A stretch of DNA of 64,000 nt from Papaver somniferum (GCF_003573695.1 NC_039362.1:112261120-112325119), one strand, 5' to 3'; shown: positions 23,005 through 35,600, counted from the first letter of the stretch. Notes: generated by a model from the sequence alone, not told the origin. Numbers and translations are program-made.

Positions 23005-23450
23005 TGCTTGTAAGAGGAATTTGGAGGAGCCAGTGTTCACTCTGACTGATAAAGAGAAGTGGGATTGATGCCAGGTTCTGTACTGCCAGCAATGAACTTG
23101 TTCTGATCCCATGGGTTATAGTTTTTTTCTTTTCTTTTTGTGATATGATTTTTTGCTGGTGTTGTGTGGAATGAAGAAAGAAGAAATAGTGGTGAAATTT
23201 TTAACACTGTAACGGGGAACATGAGTGTGCGGAAAAAGGGGAAGGGGCATAAACTTATGGTTATGATTATACGGCACAGTAGTAGTATTTAGTTGGTCGG
23301 AAATAGAGGTAGTATTATGTATTTGAACTCTTTTGTTATCATATCTCATTTTGTATGTTCTGAACAACTGATGACTTTTGGTCAGGTAAATTAATGAACT
23401 AGAGCTGCTTGTAATTCTCTGGTTGTCTTGGTGTAGTAGCAAACTAGCAA
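23005..23450 (+). other. Helicase 3' UTR and terminator region (approximate)
   Basis: The T-rich non-coding sequence after the TAG at 23002 has no ORF on the coding strand. The end is a guess from the change in composition; no canonical AATAAA was found in a convincing position. Confidence 0.4.
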
Positions 23451-23745
23451 CTGCATTCTAGAGTTGCGGCTTGGTATGGAAAATGCAAAAATGCGAGATG
23501 CTTCTTTTCATTCATGTCAGAGTGAATGAAACTAAACATATGACATGAGATGCTTCTTTTCATTCACGAGTTTAGAGTGGATGAAACTAATAATGGCCCA
23601 ACCTGCTAATAATGGTACCCCTTCATAAATCATCATGGGTGTTTTTTGGCTGCCAAAGAAGCTGCAGCATCGCTTGTCCTCAAGCCGCAAAGGTAGGAAA
23701 ATGACTAAAGTAATCTGTAGCATTTTCTCAAGTAGCCTCTTCGAT

Positions 23746-23928
23746 CCTTCCACTTGATCAACGAATGGGCAATTGCAACATTGTGTTGTTTAACACACGG
23801 TTCAAAATTCTCTGGTTCCCATGCAAGTTGCGATAGCCTTCCACTTGATCAACGAATGGGCAATCGCAACATTGTGTTGTTTAAACACACGCGTCAAAAT
23901 TCTCTGGTTCCCATGCAAGTTGCGATAG
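23746..23928. repeat. 91-bp tandem duplication
   Basis: CCTTCCACTTGATCAACGAA at 23746 is repeated at 23837. The two units run to GTTGCGATAG and differ at only a few bases. A shorter duplication with GATGCTTCTTTTCATTCA lies just upstream (23498 and 23549). There is no gene between 23450 and 24048. Confidence 0.85.
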
Positions 23929-24048
23929 TTATAGGTACACAAGTTAGTTTCAGTTGTCATGAGCTCTGAACTTCAATTTCAACGCCGAAACATGAAGACA
24001 AGACATGGTGTGTATGACATGCATGAGACATGACGTGTCTAAATTATA

Positions 24049-24359
24049 TTCCCTCCGTTCCTTTTTAATAAGCTGGTTTCTATAAATAGATGTTTCAAAA
24101 AAATAGGTTGGTTTCCTAATTGAGAAAGTCAAATGTTACGTTAGTTTTGTGGGACCACTTTCCTCTTAACTTCTTTTGATGACAAGTGTCATGTGAACCA
24201 TTTCACTTTACTTCTTTTGCTGATAAGTGTCATGAGGACCATTTCACTTTACTTCTTTTGCTGACAAGTGTCATGAGGACCATTTCAATGATTAGTTCTC
24301 TTAATTTCCTTAATTTCATCTAAAAACAAAACCAGCCTATTAAAAAAGAACGGAGGGAG
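24049..24359. mobile_element. Stowaway-type MITE (Tc1/mariner), 311 bp
   Basis: The left end TTCCCTCCGTTCC and the right end AGAACGGAGGGAG are inverted repeats close to the Stowaway consensus. TA flanks both ends (24047-24048 and 24360-24361). It has no coding capacity. The interior contains a 41-bp tandem triplication. Confidence 0.9.
24157..24283. repeat. 41-bp internal triplication in the Stowaway MITE
   Basis: CCATTTCA recurs at 24198, 24239 and 24280, each preceded by a block with CTTCTTTTGCTGAYAAGTGT. The first copy is more diverged (GATGACAAGTGTCATGTGAA). Confidence 0.85.
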
Positions 24360-24469
24360 TAGGAAATAAGTCACAACAATGTGAAAAGGACTGTAAAAAC
24401 GTGTAGAGAACTTGGAGTAAGCTTCATTTGCTCCTGTAGTTTGGCGATATAGTTGCAAACGGAAAATGA

Positions 24470-24770
24470 AAATTTGGTGGTCTAATTTAACTTTTGTTGG
24501 GAGGCCAAGTTTTGTTTTTGCTAAGAAATTGCAAGCTTTATGAAAAAGTGGGGTAGAGAAACATTTGGTTCTCTTCAAGTTGAAGTAGATAATTTGGAAA
24601 ATCTTATTGATGTGTATGACAGCTTGGAAGAGATTAACACTCTGGTTGAAGAGGACTATGCTGCTAGGGAAGTAGCTAGGATTAATCACAAAAAGGCATC
24701 TTTACCTCGTATAAAAACTCAGTACGCCAAGAAAAATGGGAACAACTACAATAGGATCCTCATAACACAA
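24470..24770 (+). pseudogene. L1 LINE ORF2 fragment (endonuclease-RT linker)
   Basis: The conceptual translation gives TFVGRPSFVFAKKLQAL, KKWGRETFGSLQVEVDNLE and DYAAREVARINHKKASL, a segment characteristic of plant L1 ORF2 between the endonuclease and reverse transcriptase. A stop before the M at 24540 and loss of both neighbouring domains make it a fragment. It is separate from the LINE at 15889. Confidence 0.7.
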
Positions 24771-24919
24771 GATGTTATATATGTAAGAACATCTTACCTT
24801 ATAATTTGTGTCTCGGTATCATAATTATGTTCATCTCATTATCATAACGATGTTCATCTCATTATCATTATAATACACATAAATTATTTTGAGCCCCCGT
24901 GATTGTGAGTGTCGTATTA

Positions 24920-25548
24920 GGATTAGAGCATCGCTCGGTCCAACTCACATGTTTTGGCATGTCAAGCTTATTGTCAAATTTAACTAAGCAAAGCTATATC
25001 TTGATTTTTGGTCTACTAAAATCAGTCTTAGAGTAGGATTTGAGCATGATAATTGAATATCGGAATTCACTAATTGACCTTGAAGATTAAAGAGCAACAA
25101 AGACGTCTGAGAGGACTTCATTAACAAAGGTATGTGAAGACTAACTATCGTATTTACTCATTAATTCTACGATTCCATTTACAGGGGAAATGTCATATGA
25201 CATCAAAATTATGATGGAAATGCAAAGAAGAAATTTCGAATTCAAGCTAGTATTTGACAAATCTCAAAATACAATTTCAAGCAATGGATGTTCTACATGA
25301 CTTGATGCATAATAAGTTGATGACAATTTATTGTTCAATAAATCTTAATTACTCAAGAAGCACTTAGGAGACATCAAGTCACATTCACGTTCATTTACTG
25401 ATTTGGTCAGTACACAAACTATGATTTTATACTTTATGTTTAGTATCTCTATTTTCTCGCGTACACAAACTGATTTGGTTAGTACGCGAACTGCGTGATT
25501 TTTAAATGCTCTAGAACTCTTAATTTCTCATGTACACAAAATTATTTG
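24920..25548 (+). mobile_element. Diverged copia LTR fragment, plus strand
   Basis: GGATTAGAGCATCGCTCGG at 24920 corresponds to the TGTTAGAGCATNGCTCGG start of the copia LTRs here. Similarity continues with GTCTACT, ACTTCATTAACAAAGGTATGTG and later the repeated GTACACAAACTGATTTGGT/ACGCGAACTG words near 25460. It is heavily mutated and is cut by the minus-strand LTR at 25549. Confidence 0.55.
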
Positions 25549-28500
25549 TGAAAACGAGGGGGTACCAAAATACACCACCAACTTTATCTTAGGCAATCTG
25601 TATGGACAAACTTAACACAATTCCGAGAATTCAACTTAATGAAACTCAATCAAGGAAAAGTTTCTAGAGTTATATCTCTATCTCTCACAATCAGAAAGTT
25701 TACAGAGACTAGTCCGTGAACCTGCTTGGGTGATCAACAAAAAAGGTCGGACGTATCTACTGCGATTGATTTACGTACAACCTGTGATATTTCAATTATA
25801 AATATAAACAATATAATGCGGAAAAGAAATGACACAAACACCAGAAATTTTGTTAACGAGGAAACTACAAATGCAGAAAACCCCCGGGACCTAGTCCAGA
25901 TTGAACGCCAAACTGTATTAAACCGCTACAGACACTAGCCTACTACCAATTAAATTTGGTCTGGAATGTAGTTGAGACCGAATTAAACCCTCACATCAAT
26001 TCAGTTACAGTCATGTTTCTTACGCCTTTTGAATCCCAACAGGACTCCGCATAATTGATTCTCTTAGTTGACGTCACACCAACTAAGAGTTGCTTCAACT
26101 CAATTGAAGACTTTAAACCAATATGCCTCCCACAGATAAGCCTATATGTGATTTCCTTTGCGATCAAAAAGTTAGATCAAGGTGATGGAAATCGATAACA
26201 ATATACAAAGTCTAGATCACCTCAAAATCCGGACTTATGCAACCCGAAGTGCAGCCTCGATTATTATTCACCTCACAAGTATAAAACTTGTGCAATCAAC
26301 AAAGTCTGAGACGAAGAGAACTTTGATGATTTTTATTTATCTTGTTCAAGTGAGCATCTCAACAAAACAAGATCAGGATACTCGAGCTATCAAGATAAAC
26401 AATAGCTGGACCTAGATTCACGAATCCCTGTGAAGTCTTTGTAGTCGCTAAACCCTAAAAAGGTTTCTGGAGAGGATGACTCTAGTTACAACTAGGACAC
26501 ACCAAAAAGTAGTGTCGGGATTCAAAGATCCTAGTTTCTTGAAGTTCCCCTTTTATAGACATTCAAAGCATAGGTTGCTTTAGGTTTAAGCTAAGATAGC
26601 TTGGAACCAAGCAAACAATATCCACCGTTAGATGAATCTTTGTATCTGATTTACATAATAAAGATATACACTCTGGTTAGGATGAACCGTAACCGAACCG
26701 TGTATAAGACCACGCTCATGAATGGTTAGCTAAAGATAACTAACTAAACTATAAGCTTGAGCATTTACATAAACACTTAAGACTTAACTCGAAACACAAT
26801 CAAGTGATCAAATATGTCTATGGTGTTTTATAAATATAAATAGAGATTATTCAAATGCTAATTATCTCGGAGTGCATAAGAATTTAATCGACATGGTAAG
26901 TAGGCGTACAAAGTACAAGTACTTAACCTGTTCGTGAACAGTTATGTCATGGTACGTGTACTGGTATGTATACTTTATAATATAACCGAGTTCCGGAGTT
27001 CACAGAACCTTTTCAGTACGTGTACCGGTATGTAAACCTTTTAAATATAACCGAGTTTCGGAGTTAACACATAACTGTTTTGGTATGCGTGCTGGTATGG
27101 ATACCATTTAAACATAACCAAGTTCCGGAGTCCACAGAAGTTTTCTGGTACGTGTACCGGCATGGATACCAAACCGGTTCCGTAACCAACAGTTCCTTTA
27201 TAGTACTCGTCCTGGTTTGCGTACTGATCCGAATTCACGAGTTTACCGACTTTTAAAGGTGTGCATACTAATATGCGCACCAAAAATCTGTTTGTCGACT
27301 ACGTGTACTGAGTACATGTATTACGGCTTCAGACTTATAACAGTTTTCCCAGTTTGTAAGACTGATATGTACAATATCTTATATATGAATTTATAGTAGT
27401 TGTATATTTCTCCAAGTCGATTCGAAACATTCCCGAATACAGTAAAACTTTTTTAATATAATACTTGATAATATAATATTTTTGCTAAAATAATAGAAAT
27501 TTCTGGTCCCGACACGGGCCCTTAGTGCTAAAATAATAAATTCGACAATATTATAATATAATACATTTTAAAATTTCCGTTAAGCATTATTATGTCCCAA
27601 ATTTTATCTAAAATAATAATTCTATTATAAAATAAAAAATAATGTCCATATGTATCCAATTTATATGTAAATTATATGTTAAATACTATTTATATTATGT
27701 TAGGGTTTGTGAATTTATTGGATGTAGTATGATATTAATGTTTCTACAATTTCCAATGCTTCATTATCTAAATTTTTTAAGGAAATTGGTCAATGGTTGC
27801 ACATCCTAGGTATTTTGTGTCAAACCACAATGGTTAAAAAAAAAGGAATTATTCTTTAAATTAATATATTATTAATATATCTACAAAATAAAAAAAAGGA
27901 GCCACCAAGGGCAAATTAATACAAAAATCATAAAATAGGTACAACGTCAATGGAGGGCAACCTAGCAACAAGTTGGGCCCCCACACCTTTTTGAAAAGAA
28001 ATACCTAATCTATAAAATAATAAATATTAAATTATCGATTATATAATATCTTTTTAAAATGATAGGATTAGGGTGGTCCCGAGCCTGTTATTTTAAAGAA
28101 GTTTTACTGTAACATCAATGACACATATCACTGTTCCAGGCTATTTTCGAATGATAGTCTTGAATCATGATTTTGATTGCGAACAATAAATTGTTCTTAA
28201 GCGAAATTCATCAAGTATGAAATGTTCATTAAGCTTAGTCATATTTCGAGGACTATTTACAAGAAGACTCTTGACTCGAAATTCTTGATATGCTTACGAT
28301 AGTCTAATTAGTCAAGCGACATAGGTGGTTCAGTCTTCACTTACCTTTTGTTGAAGAAGTTCTCCAAAAGCTTCGGTTGATCCTCGCCTTCAAACGGTAG
28401 AACACAATGATGACTAGCGTGATGTCCGTTTCTCAATTACATCTTCTATCCTAATCTGAGACTTAAATAATTGTAGACTAGAAATCAAGATATAATTTTG

Positions 28501-28567
28501 AAAACTAAATTTGACAACAAGCTTGAGATAGCAACACTTGTGAGTTCGACCGAGCGATGCTCTAACA
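25549..28567 (-). mobile_element. Copia LTR, minus strand (element C0), with inserted MITE
   Basis: Read on the minus strand it starts TGTTAGAGCATCGCTCGG at 28567 and ends ...CTCGTTTTCA at 25549. It shares the GGACCTAGTCCAGATT/GGGTTTTCTGC landmark (minus sense) near 25870 with the other LTRs. The length is 3.0 kb, of which 670 bp is a MITE at 27440. It is the 3' LTR of a minus-strand element whose interior lies to the right. Confidence 0.8.
27440..28109. mobile_element. Emigrant-like (pogo/Tc1-mariner) MITE, 670 bp
   Basis: The ends are CAGTAAAACTTTTTTAATA and, in reverse complement, CAGTAAAACTTCTTTAAAATA. Both are flanked by TA (27438-27439, 28110-28111). The interior is almost pure A/T with GGTCCCGACACGGGC near one end and GGTCCCGAGCC near the other. 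The CAGTAAAAC termini and TA target are those of the Emigrant/pogo group. No transposase is encoded. Confidence 0.85.
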
Positions 28568-29839
28568 ATCCCCCCCTTTGTCAATTTTAGTGACAAAACT
28601 ATCAATAAATATGGATAAAAAATAAAGCTTCAAAAACTCCTCGAATCCATCATGCCTTGATTTCCTGGGTTTCTTCAACTTCTTGAACTCTTCGTTATTT
28701 CAAGTTGCAATAATTCTGAATGTGTTCAACTCAACACCGCTGTTGTTCAAGATATGTATCCATAGCTATAACAACTTTTGAAAACAAATATTCTCAATCG
28801 TCGTTATACAGAAACATAGTATTATTATCTTCCCCAAAGCTCAATTGTGTCCCAACTTTGAAGTGATACTACGGTGATATGTTTCTCCCCAATCAATACT
28901 TACATATTTTGCATAATATGTGAAATTTATAGATTATTGATTCACTCCCCCTTACATAATGATCCGTAAACCATGTATGTAGTGCGAACTACTAAATAAT
29001 TCTCCCCCTTTTTGTCAATAAAATTGGCAAAGGTACGGAAATCGTGTGATCATAATGAACACAACCAAAAGATACTTCAGGATTCAAAGGTGGTTACATA
29101 TCAACTTTATTTAGATGATATCACATAGTAAGAAAATACTTAGCGCTCATCTGGGAGATTTAAGATACAAGCATCCCCTTTAAATTCCACAGCCACACTC
29201 CATACAAAGATATAGCAATTAATCACAAGTGCATTTAAGAACACTCCCCCATTTGATGATTCCCAAGAGAACAACATGAGTGAGCTTACTTTATGAAAAA
29301 AATGAATTTTGTCGGACATTAACAAATCATATGGATTTGTATCCTTAATATCGACTAATCTCAACGCCAGTTACGAACAAAGAGATAACTTTAAACGGTA
29401 TGACTCAACATAAGAAAATCTTAACGAGTTTATGTTGCAGTAATAACACAAAAGTGTGATAAAAAATAGATCGATACCGCGAGAAAATTCTCAAAGAGTT
29501 TGTTCTATTTTCAGTTTATAAAAAACTTAATGGATTTAACTTCTGAACATATATGAAATATCATCTCGATTCACGAAAACGTAAAGGCACATATATTTCA
29601 TAAGACTTTTACAATAATTAAACCAATAATGATTACATACTGCAAGTTCATCTTCCAAAAACTCTAGAATTTAAAAAAATAAATCTAAAAACATGCAAGA
29701 TGAAAAAAGTTGGAAATAGCTTGTGTAATCACATTTTTTTGCTGTACCATACCAAACCCTAATTATCCTTCTCAAAAGCAAGAATAAATTCTTACAAGAA
29801 GTTTCCTAGAAAAGTTTACTAAATAGCAACAAAAAAATA
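28568..29839 (-). other. C0 3' non-coding interior
   Basis: There is no gene. On the minus strand the region contains two hairpin-purine modules (arms 28577-28597 and 29011-29031), as in the plus-strand copia elements. Short ORFs have no recognisable features. Confidence 0.6.
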
Positions 29840-30158
29840 GAACTTTAATTCATATGTAGTCTACGACTTGCGTTTTGAGAGAACCAAGATCATCAGATGC
29901 TTTTCCCAGTTTCAGATTAAGAAGCTTGAGATCCTTTTTGGCAGCGGAAAATTATTGGAAGGAAACTTTGATGTCACTCATAATGTTTCCAACCAAATCT
30001 CGGGACATTTGAACCGATCTTGACCCTGTATGTTCTTGAGCAAAGTAACAGGATATGGTGACATGATTATCGTAAAACTTAACAATTCCTGTGGAACCAT
30101 CATCCTCCATCTTCTTGTTATCTTCATTTTTGTTGTTTGAAATCTCAGGAGCATCCAT
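29840..30158 (-). pseudogene. C0 small ORF, unknown element protein
   Basis: A 68-codon minus-strand ORF begins at 30158 with MDAPEISNNKNEDNKKMEDD and stops at 29952. The same frame continues after the stop for about 35 codons with a heptad-like run DLKLLNLKLGKASDDLGSL. Position within the element resembles that of ORF2 in C1/C2, but the sequence is not obviously related. The product and role are unknown. Confidence 0.4.
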
Positions 30159-30941
30159 GGTTTGTGAACGTTCGTGAGTTATTCCAGCACTTTATATATA
30201 ATACGAGGTAGGCATTCCTTGAATATATATATCACAGTTTCTAGGCTAAGAAAATTGAGGGAAGAGAGATCCTTTCTAGAATCTTCTGAAGAGGTTTTGA
30301 CTCATTACTTTCATAGGTTCGGGCCAGCTTCGGAACTTACACGCATATGGGCCCGCGAGCACATGAATTGTGATCAGACTCATTTAAGAAGACAAATATA
30401 ATCAATCTAGTTCTTAGATCAATAGATAGAAATCTAGAGCACAAGAGGTAGTTGAGATTTCCATTAGGATGCATGACATAACCAAAGATGAATCACTTTA
30501 TGGTGAAATTCAAAACTAAAAATAGGGTGCACAATACAAATATATCATTGTCAATAAAGAGTTTGATACCATTCTTGAACAGATTGTTCTTCCTCCTTTT
30601 CAGGCTCCAAGAGGAGGCACGATTTACCGAAATCAAGTTATGTATGGTAGCCATCCGTCAAATGCCCATCATTAACAACAAGATTCTTTAGTAAGCTTCC
30701 ATGATTTGTACTTTTTATGTCTTTAGCACAATTTATATTACTAAGGGAAAAGGATGTAGAAATTTTGCATGTATTCAGCCTCCTCCTTTCCTTTCTAAAT
30801 TCCTTGAATTGGCTATCTGTTTTAAGAGCTCAGAAACCGTATGATCAACGCTTATATGAAGGTTCAAAACTGTGTGGTTATGTGTTTCTGAGATAGATTC
30901 TTCGGTATCCTCTTCTTCCCATTGTTCTCTTCAAGATTTCT
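30159..30941. other. C0 interior without supported gene
   Basis: Short ORFs occur on both strands, none with domain features. Presumably it is decayed interior of the minus-strand copia element. Confidence 0.4.
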
Positions 30942-31196
30942 TTAAGGTGTATTGGAATTCCTATTCTTGTTCAAGTTAGTCTTTATCCAATTGGGAGCAT
31001 CAGATCTTGTCTTTGTCTTTACAAAGTTAACCTTTTGATAATCATTACAATTGTGAAAAGGATTTGTATGGCGTTTACAGGAAATTCTTGGTTTTTCACA
31101 ACACTGATTCCTTTGTCTAATGGTTGGACGATGACAACCCGTTGTAGATGGTAGATTTTCGACAAGGGCTAAAATCATAAAATCATGATACTGCAT
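30942..31196 (-). pseudogene. C0 Cys/His-rich coding fragment
   Basis: An 84-codon minus-strand frame contains CHRPTIRQRNQCC, ISCKRHTNPFHNCND and a basic tail. This is the kind of Cys/His-rich, basic stretch found in copia Gag, but a regular CX2CX4HX4C knuckle is not visible. It is cut at its N-terminal side by the start of G2. Confidence 0.4.
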
Positions 31197-31355
31197 GTTC
31201 CTGACTCAGGAATGTATGTGAGAATTCATATTTTATGATCCGTGAACCGTTTCACGATGTCTGATTGAGCGAACATTCCTCTCAGAGCTATGATGAATAT
31301 GTTTCTCGAAAGGCCTCCCCGGCTGAGCGTTCGATGTTTACACATTTCATCATCG

Positions 31356-31680
31356 CCTCTATGTAGAATCTTAATGATTGGGCGATTCCCTAGACATAAT
31401 GTTTGTTAGAGAGCTTAACGCCTTCAGGACGTCATGATGCACGTTGTTCCCTGACTACATAGAGAGACCCACCTCTACATAGAATCAAAATGATTGGGCG
31501 GTTCTCTAGACATAATGTTTGTTAGAGAGATTAACGCCTTCAGGACGTCACGCTGCACGTTGTTCCCTGACTACGTAGAGAGACCGTGTATAAAATATTG
31601 ATGATTGGGCGGTTCTCTAGACATAATGTTTATTAGAGAGCTTAACGCCTTCAGGACGTCACGCCGTTCGTTGTTCCCTC
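31356..31680. repeat. 111-116-bp tandem repeat, 3 copies
   Basis: GATTGGGCGRTTC at 31376, 31492 and 31603 opens near-identical units with CTAGACATAATGTTTRTTAG and CGCCTTCAGGACGTCA. Confidence 0.85.
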
Positions 31681-32089
31681 AATATGCACCCCTCAAAACG
31701 AATATGATGCTTCAACTATCTCATATCTCGATTCTGGAAATTTGATTAATTCTAGTGTCATTCGCCAACTGAATTCACACAAAATAATCTATTCTATCTC
31801 ATTACTCCGTTTCATAGCTTATTCCCAACTGATTTCCATGAGTTAGTAATAGATAATCAATCTATTTTATTACTCCGTTTCATGAATCATTCTCAGCTGA
31901 ATTTCATGAATTAGTAATAAATATTCAACAATCGGGCGTCTGAGCCACCGTCGAGTAAGTCTTGAGAAAATGGTACAAGTGTACTTGATAATAATGCACG
32001 AACGAGCACCCGAACGCACGAACGAACGATCGAAAACATGGACAAACGAGGAACTTATGAAGAAAATAGTATTAAATAAAATAAACAAG

Positions 32090-32455
32090 AGGCGTGGGAC
32101 CGGGCCCACCGGCCGGCCGGTCATGCCGCCGTGGCCGGTCCCCCTCTCCTATTATTTTATTTATTTTAATTTGTTTCCTCATCTTATGGAAACTCTTCAT
32201 TTGAGCAAACTCCCTCGTTTGAGCGAAATTCTTAGTTTTTCCATACTTTCATCGAACAAAAATAGGGAAAGGTGTCACGGAACCGGGCCACCTAGCCGTC
32301 CGGCCATGCCCTAGCCGTGGCCTGTACCACACCTCACAATCCCTTATTTTCTCATATTATTATTTTCATCATCTCATGGAAATCCATCGTTTGAGCAAAA
32401 ACCCTAGTTTTTCAATATTTTCTCAAATATTGCTCAAACCACGAAAAATCCAAAA
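32090..32455. repeat. Diverged ~183-bp tandem duplication
   Basis: Two units start GGGACCGGGCCC (32096) and GGAACCGGGCCA (32278). Both pass through CCGGCCATGCC-like sequence, an ATTATT-rich stretch, CTCATCTTATGGAAA/CATCTCATGGAAA and a TTTGAGCAAA box. Confidence 0.6.
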
Positions 32456-33263
32456 GTCAAACGATTACACGACCGACTAGGCTACTCACGTCAAATATTA
32501 AATTATTATTATTTTAATATTCTCAAAATACCGGTCACATGAGCGAAGTTCTACTCGCTCATTCGAGCAAAATTGAGAGTTTCAGTCAAGATCAAACTCT
32601 TCTGAAAATCCAAGATATTGCTCAAACGTGCACCAGGAAAATAACAAAACTCTCAAGACTGAGACACGTACATTATGGTGACATGGGCGTGCTTCCTTGA
32701 CCTACCAAGGCCGGCCCTAAGGCTTTCAATGAGCCGGTCCCACACATCTTTATAATTTTGACTTAATTTGCTATCAATTGCTCGTATTGGGTGAAAAGTC
32801 TCTCAACTGACTTGGGACTCACTCAATCGACCGACAACTGACCCCACGACCACCAAGGGCCGGTCACATGACCCCTTGGTCGGTCCCTCATCTCTTTATA
32901 GCCAGGTTTTACTACCTAACGCTCACACGAGCACCATTTTAATAAATGATTAAACCAGTGCTTGATCGTTCTTTCACCAACTGGTCAACAAAGAACTTTG
33001 GTGCATGCTCACTCGAGCACTCAGGCGCTACATGGTCGACCATCATCCTATGTATCCGGTCTCCTTCGCTCAGTGACCTACTTTCAATAAATCATCAATT
33101 GATCAACAATTGATGTTTCAAACAAAATCATAATTCTGAGCGAGTTCAAACACTAATAATTTTATGTTGATCCAACAATCAACATCTGGGTTAAAAATAT
33201 AATATTCGGCCATGCTACCAATATTTTAATTAATATTTTATTGGGTCACCTTACCAATAATCC

Positions 33264-33437
33264 ATCGAATGAGCAATACTTGCTCAGTTGCTCGAATATT
33301 GATCCAACTATCAATATTCAGTAATTTATCGAATGAGCAATACTTGCTCAAATGCTCGAATATTGATCCAACTATCAATATTCAGTAATTTACTGATGCT
33401 CGAACATTGATTCAACTATCTATATTCAACAATTCAT
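33264..33437. repeat. 64-bp tandem repeat made of two hairpins
   Basis: Units at 33264 and 33328 plus a partial third contain TGAGCAATACTTGCTCA (7-bp arms, loop TAC) and ATTGATCCAACTATCAAT (6-bp arms). The spacing is exactly 64. Confidence 0.8.
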
Positions 33438-33887
33438 CGGACAATATTTGCTCTGGCGAGCAATATCAACATCATTCATTCGAGAACTATACGTCCCAAC
33501 AAACATGTTCAATTCATGAATCCTATAGCATTAAAAAATCATGCTCAACTGAACAATACTTAGACCCATCGCCTAATCAAGTCAACAACTGACTAATAAA
33601 ATACACGTCTGCTTTGCAGACTCCATGTTCGTGAGACATCAATCACGTCACATGGGGGATATCGATTAGGGTTTTGGTCTGGCGGCCTACATCACGTGTG
33701 TTCATCCACGATGATAAATGTGAGTAAGTCATGCAAGCAATTGAGGGAGTTAGTAAAGTAGTGGGTGGACAATCAACCAAGTCTCCGCATGACCTAGAAC
33801 TGGTTAAACTAGGATTCCCACTTTTCCACTCTTTCACTCGAGCAACCGTCACACTTACAGGAGATCGATGTGTCTGTTATTCTGGAA

Positions 33888-33898
33888 ATATAAATAAG
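33888..33898 (+). promoter_or_regulatory. TATA box of the G2 LTR
   Basis: ATATAAATAAG lies about 390 bp before the LTR end, the same position as in G1. Confidence 0.55.
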
Positions 33899-34292
33899 TC
33901 TCTGAATCCACGATTGAGACAGATAATTTTTCGAGCAATCTCTCTCAAGAATTCCATCAATCGACCAGAACTTGTTCGAACTCAACAGTTCACAGAAAAG
34001 TTGCAGAAACCTCAAACACATTCACAATCCTTGATCATCATTGATCTCAACACTTCCCAGCTTCCCTCCTACATATCAACCCTCTTCCCTCTTTGTGACC
34101 GAATTGACTCTGGAACGGCCATTGTTTTGGTTTAGGTCGGGGTCCTACAGATTGATCCCTCGAACTCAAAGTACTTCCGTGCAGTGTATTCGTTTGAGGA
34201 TAGGCAGTTTGCTTGGTTGAGGAGCCTCCGTCCACACGGTCGTCTCTCCATTCCTTAAAAAACTAGTGAATCGTTTTTCTCCATCTACAAAT

Positions 34293-34310
34293 TGGTGACC
34301 ACAGTGGGAG
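34293..34310 (+). promoter_or_regulatory. G2 primer-binding site
   Basis: TGGTGACCACAGTGGGAG follows the LTR end by three bases, where reverse transcription should prime. I do not assign the tRNA. Confidence 0.6.
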
Positions 34311-34346
34311 ATTAATCTCTCGGTTGTAATTTCAAACTTTCACAAA

Positions 34347-35600
34347 ATGGTTGATCTTAGGTCAGGTTCAGTTACAAATCCTAACACAAACAACGCCAAC
34401 ACTAGCAACAACGGTGGTACTCCAGAAACTATTAATGCTTCCAACAATGCTGGTGATACCACTCCTCCTCAAACCAACATTGGAAATCATCCTCTCTTAG
34501 GCCGGTCTCCCGAGGAAATCAGAGAAAATACGCCTACCATAGCTGAACTCATGATGGTCCAGGAAGTTCTCGCCAAAAACCAGACTGATATGGCTACAAC
34601 TCAAAAGGAACTATGCAATTATCTCAAAATTCTCACAGATAAAATGTCATAGAAAACTCAGGACGGGTCGGAGAAAGGAAAAGACAAAGAAGTTGATTCT
34701 GAAATCTCTCCAATTCACGTGGTAGATGATGATGAAGTTCGCAAAGCTGCAGATAACTCACCATAGAAGGAGTCTATAGGTTTCATCACGCGTGAAGATC
34801 TGGAACGCTTTATGGAGGCTCGAGGAAAAGACAAGACACCATCTGTCCATCGTCATCAACCTCCATATCCTGCTGCTACACAGAGGATCCCTCTCCCGAA
34901 AGGTTATACTTCTCCAACGTTCACACTTTACAATGGAACGGGGAATTCCCGAGAACATGTTTCTTGATTCCTAGAGGCATTAGGAGAACATGAACACAAT
35001 CATATCGTCAATTTGAAGAAGTTCTCGAAGTCTCTGACAGGCCGAGCATATACTTGGTACAAAAACATCGCACCAGGGAGCATCACTGGATGGGGAGAAA
35101 TGATTAATGCTTTTTACCGAAAATACTTCTTCGTCTCGGAGCAAATTAGGAAGAATGTCTCAGAAGAATACTGAACATCCGAACGACTAAGTAAAAAGGT
35201 TCGGAATCCAGGTTTTGGATTGTCATGACCCGAATGTCATTGAGAAGCAACTGGTGGACTTGTGCATCAACGGAATGATCCCAGTCTACAGAGCCTTGCT
35301 GGAAAATCTCTGGTTCCAAACTTTCTCAGAACTTCACGAAGCAGCCAAGCGATCAGCAACCACTGCTCCGGCCTTACTGGAATGAACAAAAGCCACGAAA
35401 GTCGAGAAACCGCGAGAATCTCGGGGCAGTGCCAGACGCCTGATCAACAAGCAATAAAATCTCCAACCTTCCATGAGTGTTGCTGAGGGAAGCAAGAGGA
35501 AAGCCGAAATGCAACAGCATAAGAACGCTTCTCCAAAGTCCCATCCTACAAAAGCATCAAGGAAGGACAACCAAACTCGAAATGCACAAGCAGCTGCTCA
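34347..35600 (+). pseudogene. G2 gag, disrupted
   Basis: ATG at 34347 opens an Asn/Thr-rich N-terminus (101 codons), stopped at 34650. Reading continues through several stops and frame changes with TREDLERFMEARGKDK, SPTFTLYNGTGN, FLEALGEHEHNHIVNLKKF, LTGRAYTWYKNIAPGSI and YFFVSEQI, the retrotransposon-gag core of Tat-like elements. No zinc knuckle was found. At least four stops or indels make it non-functional. Confidence 0.75.

Larger units (their letters stand above)
31196..34289 (+). mobile_element. G2 5' LTR
   Basis: The end ...CTCCATCTACA is followed two bases later by the primer site. The final 600 bp match the G1 LTR end. The start at 31196 (TGTTCCTG) is inferred. It contains three sets of tandem repeats and a TATA box at 33888. 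Confidence 0.6.
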
